A stretch of 64,000 nucleotides of DNA from Saccharum officinarum. Lineage: Eukaryota > Streptophyta > Magnoliopsida > Poales > Poaceae. A program made the translations under genes and the position numbers. Under the pieces are notes generated by a model. The model did not search any database and was not told the DNA's origin. It saw nothing but the letters and a program-made list of their open reading frames with translations. Shown here in pieces: positions 1 to 11,497 of the stretch. Each line of letters begins with the position of its first letter. Within the stretch, counting starts at the first letter, position 1. Location of the stretch: contig CM036159.1 of NCBI GenBank assembly GCA_020631735.1, forward strand, positions 96,519,701 to 96,583,700, given 5' to 3'.

Positions 1-170
1 GACAAGGCATCTCGACTATCGGCAATCTCCGACTCGCACGACCCGGGTCGGAACACTCGACCCATTCTATCCACCTACTCTGAGACAAAAGTCAGAGTAT
101 TTAATACGACTACCTACTACCTCCTACCGTCATGGCTACAGCATGAACGACGTGGAAGCAATGCCGATGT

Positions 171-270
171 NNNNNNNNNNNNNNNNNNNNNNNNNNNNNN
201 NNNNNNNNNNNNNNNNNNNNNNNNNNNNNNNNNNNNNNNNNNNNNNNNNNNNNNNNNNNNNNNNNNNNNN
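171..270. other. assembly gap (100 N)
   Basis: A run of exactly 100 N, the usual placeholder for a scaffold join of unknown length. Sequence 1-170 to its left has no recognisable gene, and nothing should be read across the gap. Confidence 0.95.
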
Positions 271-279
271 TATTATCGA

Positions 280-1380
280 GGTTGTTATATCAAAAGAAGG
301 ATCCCCCAATTACAAATGTAAACGGCATCTCACTCAAGGAGGTTTAATTTCTTTTATATTTTGAATTTGAGTATAGGAAAAACGTACTATAAAGGGGACA
401 ACAACAACTTGCTAAAAATGTACAACCAAGTGCTCAATCTTATGTCAAAAAATCCTTATTCCTTAGCCTTGACAGCCATGTTCTTCACTCTGCCTTTTTT
501 GCTGTCTTGGATAATGCAGCAGTGCCGCACTTAACTGACCGTTGGAACCCGGGGTATTTATACCTCTCTCTTCCAACGGTTCAGTCTTCTTCCCCAACGG
601 TTCACTTCAACAGAACACCAGCTGTGCTCACTCTTCTCTCTCCTCCATTGGCAACCTTGAGCTCCCAAGCTTTCCATTTGATTTTTCCATCAATCCTTGA
701 GAGAAAAATGTGCCAAAAATGATTAGAGAGCAGATCAACTAATTCCTAAAGCCTAAAGAGCACTTGGTTCACGTTTTGCCGGTGTTGTGTTTGTTACTCT
801 CGGAGCTTGGCTCCTAGCCGGCTAGAGCGTCGCCCGGTGAGCTTGCCAACCTTGTGGCAGCCTTAGGAGGTTTGTAACCATCTCTTGCAGCTTGTAAAAT
901 CACCGCTCACCTCAAGAGTTCACTCTCTTGACTTGAGAACGAGGTTGGGTTGCAAAGCCCTAAGCCTTGGTGGCATACCTCAACAACGTGAACTTAGGCA
1001 AGCCTTAGTGGTGAGCTGAACCACGGGTTAATTCCTTGTGTCACCTTGCGCTTGTTTTGCTTTACTTGTTCATATTGTTGTTGAGGTGATTCTAGGGTTT
1101 GAGGCCGATCTACCCGTGTGTGGTATTCCTATCACTTCTAGCTGTCGATCTATGTTCTATCACTCTACAGGAAGTTAAGAAATTTACCCGATCTAAATCT
1201 TGTTGGATAGATTTTGAACTGTGAGCTAACCTTTCGTGCAGGTGCGGCAGTGCCACAGTTTGGTGCGGCAGTGCCGCCCTCACAGAGCGACAATGCCGCA
1301 GGTGGGTCTGACATTTGTTTGAGCTAAATTTTTACAGGCCTATTCACCCCCTCCCTCTAGACGCTCCAGTGATCCTACAA
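280..1380 (+). mobile_element. SIRE/Maximus-like Copia LTR (3' LTR or solo, 5' edge unclear)
   Basis: The block ends with the CCTATTCACCCCCTC motif near 1338-1356 followed by GATCCTACA, which is characteristic of LTR ends in grass SIRE-type Copia elements. Upstream lies a TATA-like GTATTTATACC near 551-561 and a transcribed-leader-like stretch. A short GCGGCAGTGCCGC-type motif recurs near 520, 1241, 1264 and 1292. No gag or pol follows on the right, so this is a 3' LTR or a solo LTR. The left boundary is uncertain because of the nearby gap, and I found no target duplication. A second LTR of the same class ends near 41738. Confidence 0.6.
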
Positions 1381-1438
1381 ATACATATCATTGAATGCAC
1401 ATGTAACAGCCTAGGGTCACCCTGTGTGATATACCTGA

Positions 1439-1779
1439 GGCCTTATTTAGTTCCTCTCCAAAAACTTAACAGCCTATCACATCGGATGTTTGGACACATG
1501 TATGGAATATTAAATGTAAATTAAAAAATAACTAATTGTACAAATTGCGTGTATTTTACGAGACAAATTTTTTAAACCTAATTAGTCTGTGATTAGACAA
1601 TGTCGTGCTACTGTAACATGTGCTAATGACGAATTAATTAGTCTTAATAAATTCGTCTCATAGTTTACAGGCAAATTCTATAATTAGTTTTTTTATTAGT
1701 ATCCGAACACCCCTTCCGACATCACTTGAAACATCTGATGTAACACCCAAAACTTTACCATGCTGAAATTAAACAAGGC
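1439..1779. mobile_element. GGCCTTGTTTAGTT-type MITE (Tourist-like)
   Basis: The left end GCCTTATTTAGTTCC and the right end AATTAAACAAGGC are inverted. The interior carries the family's usual GACAAATTTTTTAAACCTAATTAG and TTAATAAATTCGTCTC blocks. It has no coding capacity. Better-preserved members in this window (20263-20603, 21726-22071) have TTA duplications, which points to PIF/Harbinger (Tourist) mobilisation. Confidence 0.65.
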
Positions 1780-1789
1780 GTGAGTTATG

Positions 1790-2028
1790 TTGTTAGACAG
1801 AGCTTCCCGGTCCAGTATTCGATATACTTTAATAAAAAAGACCGCATGAACAACTGCCGCATTTAAAAATGCATTGAACTGATCATTTAAAAATGCATTT
1901 GGCTGAAAAAGGCACTCCATGTTCATCCTGTCTATGAAAGCATCATCGATGAGCACAACTTGTTCCTTTCCAGGTTTATAAGGGGATTTTTTTAATAGGC
2001 TCAATAATGTCAAGATCAGCCTGTGCAA
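1790..2028 (-). pseudogene. Ulp1-like cysteine protease fragment
   Basis: The minus strand encodes about 75 residues containing VVLIDDAFIDRMNMECLF and then PNAFLNDQ. This resembles the segment before the catalytic core of plant Ulp1-like (SUMO protease type) proteins, in which a short 'FI/LRRxDMxCLF...LND' motif precedes the protease fold. Catalytic His/Asp/Cys segments are absent and the open frame runs into the adjoining MITE (1439-1779), so it is a broken fragment. Ulp1 domains are often carried by grass MULE and CACTA elements, so this may be transposon cargo rather than a host exon. Family assignment rests on motif memory only. Confidence 0.35.
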
Positions 2029-2029
2029 A

Positions 2030-3660
2030 CATACTCTGTAAAAAAAAGTTGTGTAAAGGAAGATGACAAACGTAGCAAATGGAAAATATATAAAAAAAAT
2101 TGGGATTTCATCAGAGTATCATATCAGCATTTGTAGTATCATTGGAATATCAGAAAACCACATTGTTGGGTAAGATGGAATTTGGAATGTCCTTTTGCAT
2201 CAGTTAATCAAAAAGATACTTTATTTGTTCTAGCTCGACTAATTACAGGAGGCATACTGTAATGTTAAAAAAAGGGGAAAAGATTCACGGTCCATTGCCA
2301 AATCTAAATTACATGAGGCATGCTGCTATACAACCAAGCGTAAATTACTTACACCATACAGTCTCTTATTTATAGGGTCTGCTCTTTTTTTTGCTAAATG
2401 ATAGGTGGTGGCATTCCTAGACCTAATGCACCCTACCAAAGATTCACCGTCCATTTACTTAAGTGATCAGTCAACCCAATTGCCAAACCAGTGTTCTTGA
2501 GTTATATTCAGAGTCTGAAGAATGCTATGCTTACATTAAGCCTGCCAATATAGAAATTTTAAGGTGAAGTCTGCAGTCCTCCCTCCCAACCATTTTCCCT
2601 CCTATCAGAGAAACATCAGAAGGAACAACAATTTTCGTATAAATACATGAGCAACAATGTCCCGATGTTACCACCAAATGACTGTCAATTCTGGATTCTT
2701 AGCAAAACAGCAAAGAAGGTCCCCTTGAGAAAAAAAATAGAAGAACTAAATTTAATGATTATTGCCACGATACATATAATGGTTATTGTATTACACCCAT
2801 TGTCCACAAATTCAATAACTGTGCTAATTTATAAGTTTGGACAGGTCACTCCTAATTTATAAGTTTGTGCATAATTTAAGATTAAAACTTTTGAGGCAGG
2901 GCTAGCCCAAGATGGCATTAAACCACTTCCAATCAATTATGGATGTCGAATTCTTAAGCGACAGTTCATCAGGGGAAAGGGCCTCAAGATCAGACAGAAA
3001 TGGTCCTTTGCCTAGTTAGTGGTCATAGGGACAACTTTTCGCCAAAAGAAGTCCTGCCCTCGATAGCCGCCCCTGTTAGGACACTATCAGGTTCAGGGGC
3101 GCAGCACTGATAGTGTGGTAACCGCTAATTACATGACATCTTAACTTCAGTTGCCTGCCATCTTAAAATAGGCACTCTCTCTTGTTCCATCCATTCATGG
3201 GAGTGAAAGGGACAATAGAGCAATATGATGGACAATTTTCAGTATTCCTGACAAATACTGAAGAAGTTGATTTACTAAACTGTGATGACCATATAAGCCC
3301 CTTTCGTTATAGAGCCTGGGAGATGCTTTCAGTCTTTCGTTATATTTCTGACAAACACACATCAGTTCTTTGGTTTTGCTTTATCGAATTTTCTCAACAA
3401 CACTACATACTTCACGTGGCCTTAACTGATATTGATGCAAGCATTTTTTTTTCCTAGACTGACGCATTTTAACTCGGTCTGCATTATGCAATGCTTGCTG
3501 GCAATCATTGGTATGTGTTCTTTAAAAAATAAATGGAAACTTCAGTGACATCAGGGTATCAAAGATGGCAACCAAAACTAAGAAATGTGGCATCAATCAT
3601 TAAATTGGACGATTGATGCAGTACCAGTCATGCAGCATGGAAACTCAGAAACAGAACAAA
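2030..3660. other. non-coding AT-rich stretch
   Basis: No convincing gene. Short open frames here have no family signature. The only local structure is the hairpin at 3081-3116. Confidence 0.5.
3081..3116. repeat. hairpin, 10-bp perfect arms (CACTA-end-like)
   Basis: ACACTATCAG (3081-3090) is the exact reverse complement of CTGATAGTGT (3107-3116) with a 16-base loop. The arm resembles the CACTATCAG/CTGATAGTG ends seen in some grass CACTA-derived miniature elements. No 3-bp duplication was established. Confidence 0.4.
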
Positions 3661-3661
3661 A

Positions 3662-4690
3662 GGGAAAAGCACACTTCCATCAGGAACAATGGACCTCGAC
3701 GAGCTTACCAGAGGCGCCTGCGAAGTGGAGGCGGCGGAGAGGCGGGCGCCGAGGCGTCGTCAATCCTCGCGTCCGCAGCGGTGGCGGGGCAAAACGGAAC
3801 GGCGCTGGAGCAGGCGAGGAGGAGCCGGCGTGTCCTCGCTCCTCGCGTCCGTGGCGGCAGCAGCGAACGGAAGGGCGAGGGAGCAGGCGAGGAGGATGCT
3901 ACTGCTGTGGCCGACCTGGACGCGGTGCTCGGGGCGGGGCTGGGGCTGGCTGCCGCCGCGCCGCGGACGGGGCGCCGGTGCCGGGGCGTGCCGGCTCAAG
4001 GGCTAGGCGCTCATGAGCAGGGGGCAAGCCGGGAGCGGCCGAGCAGCGAGCGGCGAGCGGCAGCACGCTGGCCGCCGGGCGTAGCCGGCCTGGCGCTGAG
4101 CCGCGGCTGCTGCTGCCTGCTGGCGGCGACGCTCGTCCGCCGGCTGCGACGCGACCCCGCTGGAACACCACCCCGCCTGCGCTCTCCGGCCGCCGCGACG
4201 TCGCCCCGCAGCAGCGCCGAGCCGCCTCCGGCCACCTCACCCGCGGGTGGCGGCGGCGCACAACCGCAGCACTTCACCGTCCCCCCTCCCCCCAGTGCCG
4301 CCTGCCTCTACCACTCTCCCTCCATGGAGTGTCCTTCGACGTACGTCGGCGCCGCCTGCTGCCGCCGCTCTCCCTCGGTGGAACGACCTCGAACTAGGTC
4401 GGCACCGCCTTCTGCTACCGTCTGCACTGTCCCGCAGGCCGTGGGTGCTGGCTGCTTGCCGACCGGCCACGCGCTGGGACCTGGGAGCGGGCAGCTAGGA
4501 GAGGGAGTGGCCGAGCGGGTAGTTGCCGCGGCGAGCAGGTAGCGGGGCAGGTTGCGGACTGCGGAGCGATGCGGTGAGCAGGGGCCAGGGGCGCGGGGTG
4601 GACGGAACACGGTGATTGGGGAGTCAACGTTGGTAGGGATCGAGGGATATGGTTGTTGGACCGGTGCGGGGGGCTGCGTGCGTGCGGGCC
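3662..4690. other. GC-rich block of unknown nature
   Basis: A sharply bounded GC-rich island in AT-rich surroundings. It stays open in several frames on both strands, which is expected from composition and not evidence of coding. It contains a degenerate direct repeat (about 3762-3832 and 3840-3896) sharing TCCTCGCGTCCG and GGAGCAGGCGAGGAGGA. The right part (4230-4500) is rich in GCCGCC/CCGCC and repeats CTCCCTC[CG]RTGGA. It could be a relict first exon plus promoter of a lost gene, or cargo captured by a transposon. I do not recognise a protein. Confidence 0.35.
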
Positions 4691-4696
4691 TGAACC

Positions 4697-4820
4697 TGTT
4701 CATCTGGCTTATAATCTATCTTATTTGGTTTATTTTTTCAGTCGAAACAGTATTTTTCTCTTACAAAAAATCAGCTAACAGTGTTTTTCAGCCGGCTTAT
4801 AATTCCAGCCAAACGGCTCC
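4697..4820. mobile_element. short ~120-bp MITE remnant
   Basis: CTGGCTTATAATC at the left and GCCGGCTTATAATTCCAG at the right flank a core with CAGTATTTTTCTCTTACAA and AATCAGCTAACAG. The same core occurs in elements at 17183-17285, 47361-47483 and 50031-50150. The block 4821-5302 beyond it shows no gene. Confidence 0.55.
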
Positions 4821-5302
4821 AGAATTGGAGCCTAGCGGGGCGAAGGAGTCCCGTGAACGATTCTTAATTTGTCTTGTCAGGCCGGTGTCAGCGGAGAGTT
4901 TGGTTGTTTCGAAGACGGTCACGTCACATACGATAGAATAGAATAGAATAAAATATGAATCAACCACACATTGAGTTTTATTCTAGAGTTTCATAGATAT
5001 TTAATTCCATGACTCATAACGAGTTGGTATTCGTGCCAAAAGAGTTTCATCCACGTAAAACTCACTTCTTCTCTCTCTTATTAAAAACCTTGCCACATCA
5101 TCAAAAGCGTTTATGTCACAGCTCATTAAATACAAATGAAACTCTAATGAAACTTCCACTGAAACCGACCTTAGTGGTAGAGAAAAGTATATTTATTATC
5201 GGAGGAAGGGAGTACGATTTAAAACGGAGGAATATTAACTAAACGAAATAGTAGCTAAACGAGACAAAGTCCTATTTACACCGGACAAACCATACATACA
5301 AA

Positions 5303-5545
5303 GGCCTTGTTTAGTTGCCAAAATTTTTGGCAAAATGCAACTGTAGCATTTTCGTTGTTATTTGGTAATTAGTGTCCAATCATGGTCTAATTAGGCTTAA
5401 AAGATTCGTCTCGTCCATTTCGTCTAAACTGTGTAATTAGTTTTATTTTTTATCTATATTTAATGTTTCATGCATGCGTCCAAAGATTCGATGTGACGGA
5501 GAATCTACTGTTCTTTTGCAAATTTTTCTGGATCTAAACTGGGCC
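5303..5545. mobile_element. GGCCTTGTTTAGTT MITE (Tourist-like)
   Basis: It starts GGCCTTGTTTAGTTGCC and ends GGATCTAAACTGGGCC. The interior has AAAAGATTCGTCTCG and CTGTGTAATTAG. It is nearly the same element as 52243-52484, so both derive from one recently active subfamily. Confidence 0.75.
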
Positions 5546-5714
5546 AAAATACTTGGCCATTTCAAATTGGTTTATCGGTTGGTCTTGTGATGTTAGAGCA
5601 TCTCCAGTAGTTAAAAAATAGCAATTAGCTGAGTGTTCCAAGTGGCTAAAAAAACGTTTAGGGTGTATTTGTTAGGTTTCTCCTACAATTTTATAATCCT
5701 TGATCCTAAAATAT

Positions 5715-5978
5715 ACCCTCTCAGTCCTAAATTATAACTTATTATTTTAATTACTTGGAGAGTCAAAGCTTCTATAGTTTGACCAAAATTATAGAAAGAA
5801 TTACAAAGATTTATGACATCAAATAAGTATGCCATGAAAATATAATTGATTGAGAATCTAATAATACTTATTTGATATCATAAATATTATTATTTTATTA
5901 TATAAATTTTATCAAACTTGAGATGTTTGACTCTTAAAAAAGTTGAAATAACTTATAATCTGGGATGGAGGGAGTACA
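5715..5978. mobile_element. Stowaway MITE
   Basis: Ends CTCTCAGTCC and GGATGGAGGGAG lie next to TA, with the usual AT-rich interior including TTGACC and GGTCAA-like sequences. This is the CTCCCTCCGT (Tc1/mariner-type) family, somewhat decayed. Confidence 0.65.
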
Positions 5979-6206
5979 AGATAATTTTATATCAGAAACC
6001 CTGGACTGTTTTTAAATTATTCTATCTACTTTTATATTTTATTTCTCTTTTGTATATTTGCATCACAATCTCTATCCTGCTTTTATTTTCCTCCACGTCC
6101 TTCCACCTTTAGATTTGGTGATGGATATGTGTGCACATGCACGCGATTAGGTCGAGTAGTTTCCTGTGTGCGAAAAAATTGCAGGACCCAGCATCTCCAA
6201 ATTCCC

Positions 6207-6233
6207 ATAATAATAATAATAATAATAATAATA
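6207..6233. repeat. (ATA)n microsatellite
   Basis: About nine trinucleotide units, lying downstream of the DUF1668-type gene. Confidence 0.9.
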
Positions 6234-6404
6234 CATTAAAGATTAACTGCTGGACCAGTAGAGTCAGGTCACAAATGCAAAAGAAAATACACTACTACTG
6301 TGTTTTTGGTTGCTGCCAAGGTTCGGAAATGCTAGACGCAGCCAAAACTATACACCCCATTTCATATCAGAAATCAGAACTGAACTTTTCATTGTACGGA
6401 CAAC

Positions 6405-7397
6405 TCAAAACGCCCAACCGTTGGTCATGGCCTGAAAGTAATAGAGGTGGGACCTGTGCCTGATCATGCGAAGCTCCCCATTGGCTCCACACTGCTGCAG
6501 CGTTAATCCCGTAAGCACGGCGAAGTTCTCAATCTGGCAAAGTTCCTCTGAGGATCCCTTGTCTACTGTTTGGAAGAACTTGGCCACACAAAACTTGCCG
6601 GACCCAAGATGTACCAGGAATGACTTCATCAAGATCCAACCCTCCTGTGCCTGCACATCCTTCCAGTCCTCGTGTAACAACTGCGGTCCACTTTGTTTGG
6701 TGGCAGCCCTGAGATCAGATGAGCAGAGCATGCCGTCTCGCGAGGAGAACCCTAGCCACAGACCGTACTCCGGGAAGTAGTCGGCGCGGCCACGGAAGGG
6801 CAGCTCCCAGTCGCCGGACTTTCTCCACGAGCCACACGCTGTATCGAAGGAATAGGTGCCAAAGCCAGGCGTGGATATCCAGATACCAGTGTCATTCGCC
6901 ACAGTGTATGTGGAGATGGCAGTGGGGGTGTAGCCAGGCGCAAGCACGTCCCGGGAGGTGGACAGGTCCTTGGGGACCTCATACCTGAGGGCTTCGAAGC
7001 CGCCTGGGCGTGGCATCTTGTCCAGGACATACAGGGCGTCGCCAGCCGCTACTGAGATGGTGTTGCACATCTTGGGCTCGTTAAGGCAGACCTGTTTGTG
7101 GATGGCATGCTGGTCGAGGTCGTACAGGAAGGTGAAGCCTTTCTGGTCTGCGCCAGCAATGAGGCTCTTATTCTTGCCTCGGCCAAACAACGAGAAGAAA
7201 TCCAGTCTACCATTGCCATAGTTGCTGCGTGGAGGGGTGAAAGAGATGAAGGGGTTGGGCAGATGAGCTTCCTCCGGTTTCATACTATTATTATTACTGG
7301 AGGAGAAGAGGCTAGACGCGTTGATGCGACGCAGAGGATATGTTGCCCGGTTGAAATTGTTCACAAGCAGATACACATACCGCCTCCAGTTCCCCAT
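6405..7397 (-). CDS. DUF1668-type (PF07893-like) grass protein, 330 aa
   Basis: A single open coding exon starts at MGNWRRYVYLLVNNFNRA and ends with a TGA at 6405-6407. The opening RRYVYLLV...YPLRRI and the later pattern of strand-like segments (FGTYSFDTACGSWRKSGDWELPF, DYFPEYGLWLGFSS) resemble the large grass-specific DUF1668 family, probably a beta-propeller-like fold of unknown function. I chose the ATG at 7395-7397 because a good splice acceptor (ATTCACAG on the minus strand, exon start near 7428) lies just upstream. The frame stays open further 5', but that part would then be intron. No signal peptide or membrane segment is evident. It could be mistaken for an F-box-associated propeller protein, but no F-box is present. 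The gene looks intact; its role is unknown. Confidence 0.65.
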   Translation of the reverse strand: MGNWRRYVYLLVNNFNRATYPLRRINASSLFSSSNNNSMKPEEAHLPNPFISFTPPRSNYGNGRLDFFSLFGRGKNKSLIAGADQKGFTFLYDLDQHAIHKQVCLNEPKMCNTISVAAGDALYVLDKMPRPGGFEALRYEVPKDLSTSRDVLAPGYTPTAISTYTVANDTGIWISTPGFGTYSFDTACGSWRKSGDWELPFRGRADYFPEYGLWLGFSSRDGMLCSSDLRAATKQSGPQLLHEDWKDVQAQEGWILMKSFLVHLGSGKFCVAKFFQTVDKGSSEELCQIENFAVLTGLTLQQCGANGELRMIRHRSHLYYFQAMTNGWAF

Positions 7398-8035
7398 CTT
7401 GGATTCGATTGATCCAAAACCCCTCCTCCTGTGAATATGGACAACTGAATTATTCCCGGAAAAATCAGTGAATTTGAACACAATATATGAAGTGCGTATC
7501 TCCATATTGATCATTAACCATACAAGACTTGCCCACATTGATCATCAATATTCAGTTTAACAAAAAAAAATATATAAAGTGCCTGTCTCGTACCAGCGCC
7601 AGTCCCGGGAGGTCGGCAAGTCCCCTAACAGAACATACATGAACAGAGAGACCATGGGACATCATATGCACCAATAATCTTTTAGGAAAGAGAAAAAATC
7701 GAAGTTTGTATATTCTTAATACATGTATGTATACTACCAGCTTGCTGCTGCAGTAACCCTTCCTGTAGGTACTGTTCAGTCATCATCATCATGAAAGGAA
7801 ACCAGAGTAGCAGCAGCGAGCAGGTCAAATACTTCGAACAGGGGCGGATCAGATCAGATCCCATTGGGGCGGATTCAGTAAAAGGACATGGGTGTACACA
7901 TATACACCGAATAATTTTTGCAAAAACTTCGAAATTAGGAGGGTTGTCAAATAGCTAAATAGCTTTAGGTTAGGGTTTCAGAGCTCAGCTTCGCACAGCA
8001 TGAAGGTAAGGGAAGAGAAGGGGTGGGAGTACCTG

Positions 8036-8244
8036 GTGGGAGATCTTCGCCGGAGAAGAGACCAACGAAAACCTCAGCACCGCTTCGGGCGGCGGCGGCG
8101 GGATACCAGTAGTCGGAGACCGAAGAGGGGGCGAGAGAGACAAACAGAACGCTTGAGGGATATGCAGCGGACGGAATGGAGGATGCTAGATTATGCAGCG
8201 ATGGCGTTCTTCTGGGCCGTTTTCTTTCACAGTTTCTTTGGAAA
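8036..8244 (-). other. probable 5' leader exon of the DUF1668-type gene
   Basis: On the minus strand a strong donor (CACCAG then GTACTC) lies at about 8036. It faces the acceptor at 7428, giving a ~600-bp intron. The exon itself shows no start codon with a long frame and would be 5' UTR. Its right limit is uncertain; a Helitron-type end begins at 8245. This is inferred from splice signals only. Confidence 0.4.
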
Positions 8245-8274
8245 CTAGCAGGAACCCCGCGCGTTGCCGCGGGT
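8245..8274 (-). mobile_element. Helitron 3' terminus (reverse orientation)
   Basis: Read on the minus strand, a GC hairpin (CCCGCGGCAACGCGCGGG) is followed eleven nucleotides later by CTAG (8248-8245) and then T. This matches the Helitron 3' end: stem-loop, CTRR, insertion between A and T. The element would extend rightward from 8245. I could not fix its 5' TC end. Confidence 0.6.
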
Positions 8275-11200
8275 GCAAGAGAGAAAGTTTGAAAAAACGC
8301 AAGCAGTGTGGTAGAATTGCAGATGGTTTTATCTGCCAATCAGCAAACAACGACATAGTATGGTAATGTCCAAAAGATGGATATACAGATGCAAGATTGG
8401 TCACTGCACATATTGGAACACGACTGATAAGCGGAAAATGTGCAGTTCATATTGGGCGCTGAGACAAATAACCTCAGCCGCTGGTAACTAACAGTTGCAC
8501 TTTGTTGTTGGTATCTTTGTAGACACGGAAAAAATATGGCGTCCCGATTCTACTATAAACTAAAGAGTACTTCCATCTTTTGTTCGACTAAATTGATAGC
8601 AGTACATTGTAAGCAGCAAGTGCGTGAATAACATGGTAAACTAAGAAGGTAAGATTAATATGAAAATCAATTCCTTTTTTTTTTTTGGCTAAGGAGAGCT
8701 GCAAAGATTTCGGATTGCAGTATTGCAGGCGGAAGGTAACCTTTTTTTTGGTGAACCCCAACAACAGCCTGTGAATCAGGATGTCCTGTTCCGGCGTAGA
8801 AGTAGGTTATGCACAGAATATTCAAAGTTAAAATAGAAACAAAAAATAGGGAGGAATTAATGACAAACTTTAGAGAGCAAACATTTTAGCGACCTACAGG
8901 CATGCAATAGTAGAGGAATGTGGATAACATAACCGACAACAACATGATTGAAGTTATAGCATGGTAATATTTTGGAGATCATTACCTGCATGTTGTCTAT
9001 GATATGCATGAACATTGAAGTTTCCCTAATATCTGCCAAATGGAAGACAAAAGAAGTTTAAGTCATATAAATAGAATATATCTGCCAAGAGCCTGACAGT
9101 AGATTGGTTCTGCACATGTGAAACCTGGGAATCAGGTTAAGGTGCACATTTGAGGTCATGGGAAATGGAGAAAATAGATAGAACATAAGTAACATCAATT
9201 GAAAGATAGGTAGTAACCTGTTTTAGGTGGAAAGGTTTGGAATGATATGATTCCTGGACTGAACCACACTACGTCAGATCACCAAAAACCGGCACTGACA
9301 GTGCCGACAGAGAATGTCGAATCTGTAGTAGTGGCACTAAAAATCCCTGTAACGCCAAAGGCACAAAAAGCTGAATCAATAAGGACCATCAGGAAATAAT
9401 GACTACTGTAAATCGAGGAGCACAAACTGCAACATAGACTTTAGTGGTAAGCAAACCCCTAGTCAGAAAACGAAATTCTGAACAAAACTATGAATTAGAA
9501 ACTGCCATGCACGGTATAGGCAGGAGGCATAAAAATCAGAACTGAAAGATAAAGACATTGAAGGCTATAGGCACGAACAGATGGGACCTGAAATCAGGAA
9601 TTGCAACATAGACTTTAGTATGAAGTAAACATGTAGGTGACAAACATATTGTCGACCTGCAATCATGCAACATAGGATAGTGTGCACACTATATGTTTTT
9701 TCTGAACAGCATAGTCACAATTATTTGTGTTGGACTGTCCAAGGTGTTTAAAGAAATTTGGAAGACCATAAGCATTTCATGGAACAGTGTGTAGTTGAAA
9801 CCAGGTTCAGTGCCCACATGTAGCAATTAATTAAGGTCTAGTTAGAACACGTCGACATCTCACGTCACACAACCCACTTAGGTAGCATCGAAATTATATG
9901 GGATTTGGGAAACCATAAGCATTTGATGAAACAGTGTCTAGTTTGAAGCAAATAAACTGGCCACATGTAACAATTAACTGAGCTGAAGCTAGAACACATC
10001 AAGATCTCACCTCACACAATGGCATATCGTCTTCTCTGGACCATACACGTAGCTTGCACTCTAAACTTAAATAATCGTACCATCTGCAGAAAGAAACAAA
10101 CCAAAAAAGTTGGAATCAATCAAAGATCCAAACAAAGTGAGCACTGCAGCACCGGGGAAATAAAAGCTGGAAGCATATCAGACTCAGTAAGGTAGGCCTC
10201 CAAGTGGCAGCACAAAGGTTTCGGTTTCACTGGCTGGCAAACGATAAAGAATGAAAGGGTAAACTAAAAGAGGTCTGGACATTTATGCATAAGCCATCTT
10301 TTAGAAAGATAGAAGTATTTGGTCATGGCATATGAGTATACCTTGGCAACTTCCTGAGGATAGGGAATGATTACTCGTATGGAAGATTCATGAGCATGCC
10401 TGGATATGAGTACTAACTTCAATCCCACTGAACCATGATGGACTGGTGACCTCTACTCATATCCATGATGCCTGGATATGAGCATGCCTGAAATACTGAA
10501 AAGTGACAGAAGAAAATCGAGAAGATGAGCTTATAAATATGTTCAGCCATACCAAAGATCAATTAGGAAATTAATAAGCAGTCAAATTTGTAACATCGTG
10601 TGGCATTTGTTCTAATATGAATTTGAAATTGAACATATGGACTGAGAGACAGTAAAATGATCAAAATTTGCCGAAAGAAATTAAACATATGGACTGAGAG
10701 ACAGATGGAAGGGTTGTAGCACCAGCAGGTATTCTGTAACTACACATGTGGTGTATTAGTTAATATACATGAGAATTGATACTGAATCCTTGGCTATTTT
10801 ATGTTGCAGTACAAATGTATGCACCTGTATACAACGAAGAAATGACGAAATCAAAAACCAACTGTTGTAAGCTGATTCATGAAAATACCTCGAACACAAA
10901 AATAGTGGATGCTTCAGGGGAAAATAGATTGCTGAGGGGCCGAAATTACCAGGGCACCATGTAGAAACCACATGGCATCATATGGAGTGGACGTGAGCAT
11001 CGTTAGCAACTTACGTACCTGCAGATGTGAAACGGAGGAAATTAGCATGCGCAATCAGAAGATCTATGAGTGGGAAAGAACTTTGTGCAGTATATGAGGC
11101 GCTGTAAATCGGATAGCTGCATACGCAAGACGGAGCCGAAGAAGGTGGGGGGCGGGCTCGCGGCGCCGCTGGCGTCATGGCTACCAGCGATGGCTTCGCG

Positions 11201-11480
11201 ATTCCAAGGAGGAGGGCGGACGTGCCAGAACTCCGAGAGGCAGACACCGGAGGGGCCCCGCTGGAGGGCTGCGCGACGGAGCCGGAGAGAGTGGGGGCGG
11301 GCTCGCAGCACCGACGGCCTCAGTGCTACCAGCGACGGCGTGGCAACCTAGGGGAGGGGGCCGGCCGGCGCTCGCGCTAAGCCGGAACGGCTGAGGATGC
11401 AGGAAGGGAGTAGAAGCTAGCACCCTGTTCGTTTGCAAGTGTCAGGAGCCATGTTTCTTCCTTATCTTTTTTTTTTTACT
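8275..11480. other. region without a recognised gene (possible Helitron body)
   Basis: No family-level coding signature. On the minus strand a GC-rich stretch (about 11060-11400) ends in a plausible splice donor near 11020 (CATCTGCAG then GTACGTAAG), so a leader-like exon may exist. It contains a degenerate repeat around GCTACCAGCGA(T/C)GGC. Much of the rest is AT-rich, with short direct repeats such as ATGGACTGAGAGACAG (near 10638 and 10688). Part of this may be the body of the Helitron ending at 8245. Confidence 0.35.
9267..9333. mobile_element. 67-bp miniature CACTA-like element
   Basis: It begins CACTACGTCAGATC and ends ATCTGTAGTAGTG, with a perfect internal palindrome CGGCACTG-A-CAGTGCCG near 9290-9306. 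CACTA/GTAGTG termini suit an En/Spm deletion derivative. Flanking triplets are CCA and GCA, not a perfect duplication. Confidence 0.4.
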
Positions 11481-11497
11481 GCGGCCTTGTTCACTTT

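Noticed and set aside
3585..4703. Ten overlapping long open frames on both strands
   Set aside because: All arise from high GC with few stops. No codon preference, domain or conserved start distinguishes any of them.
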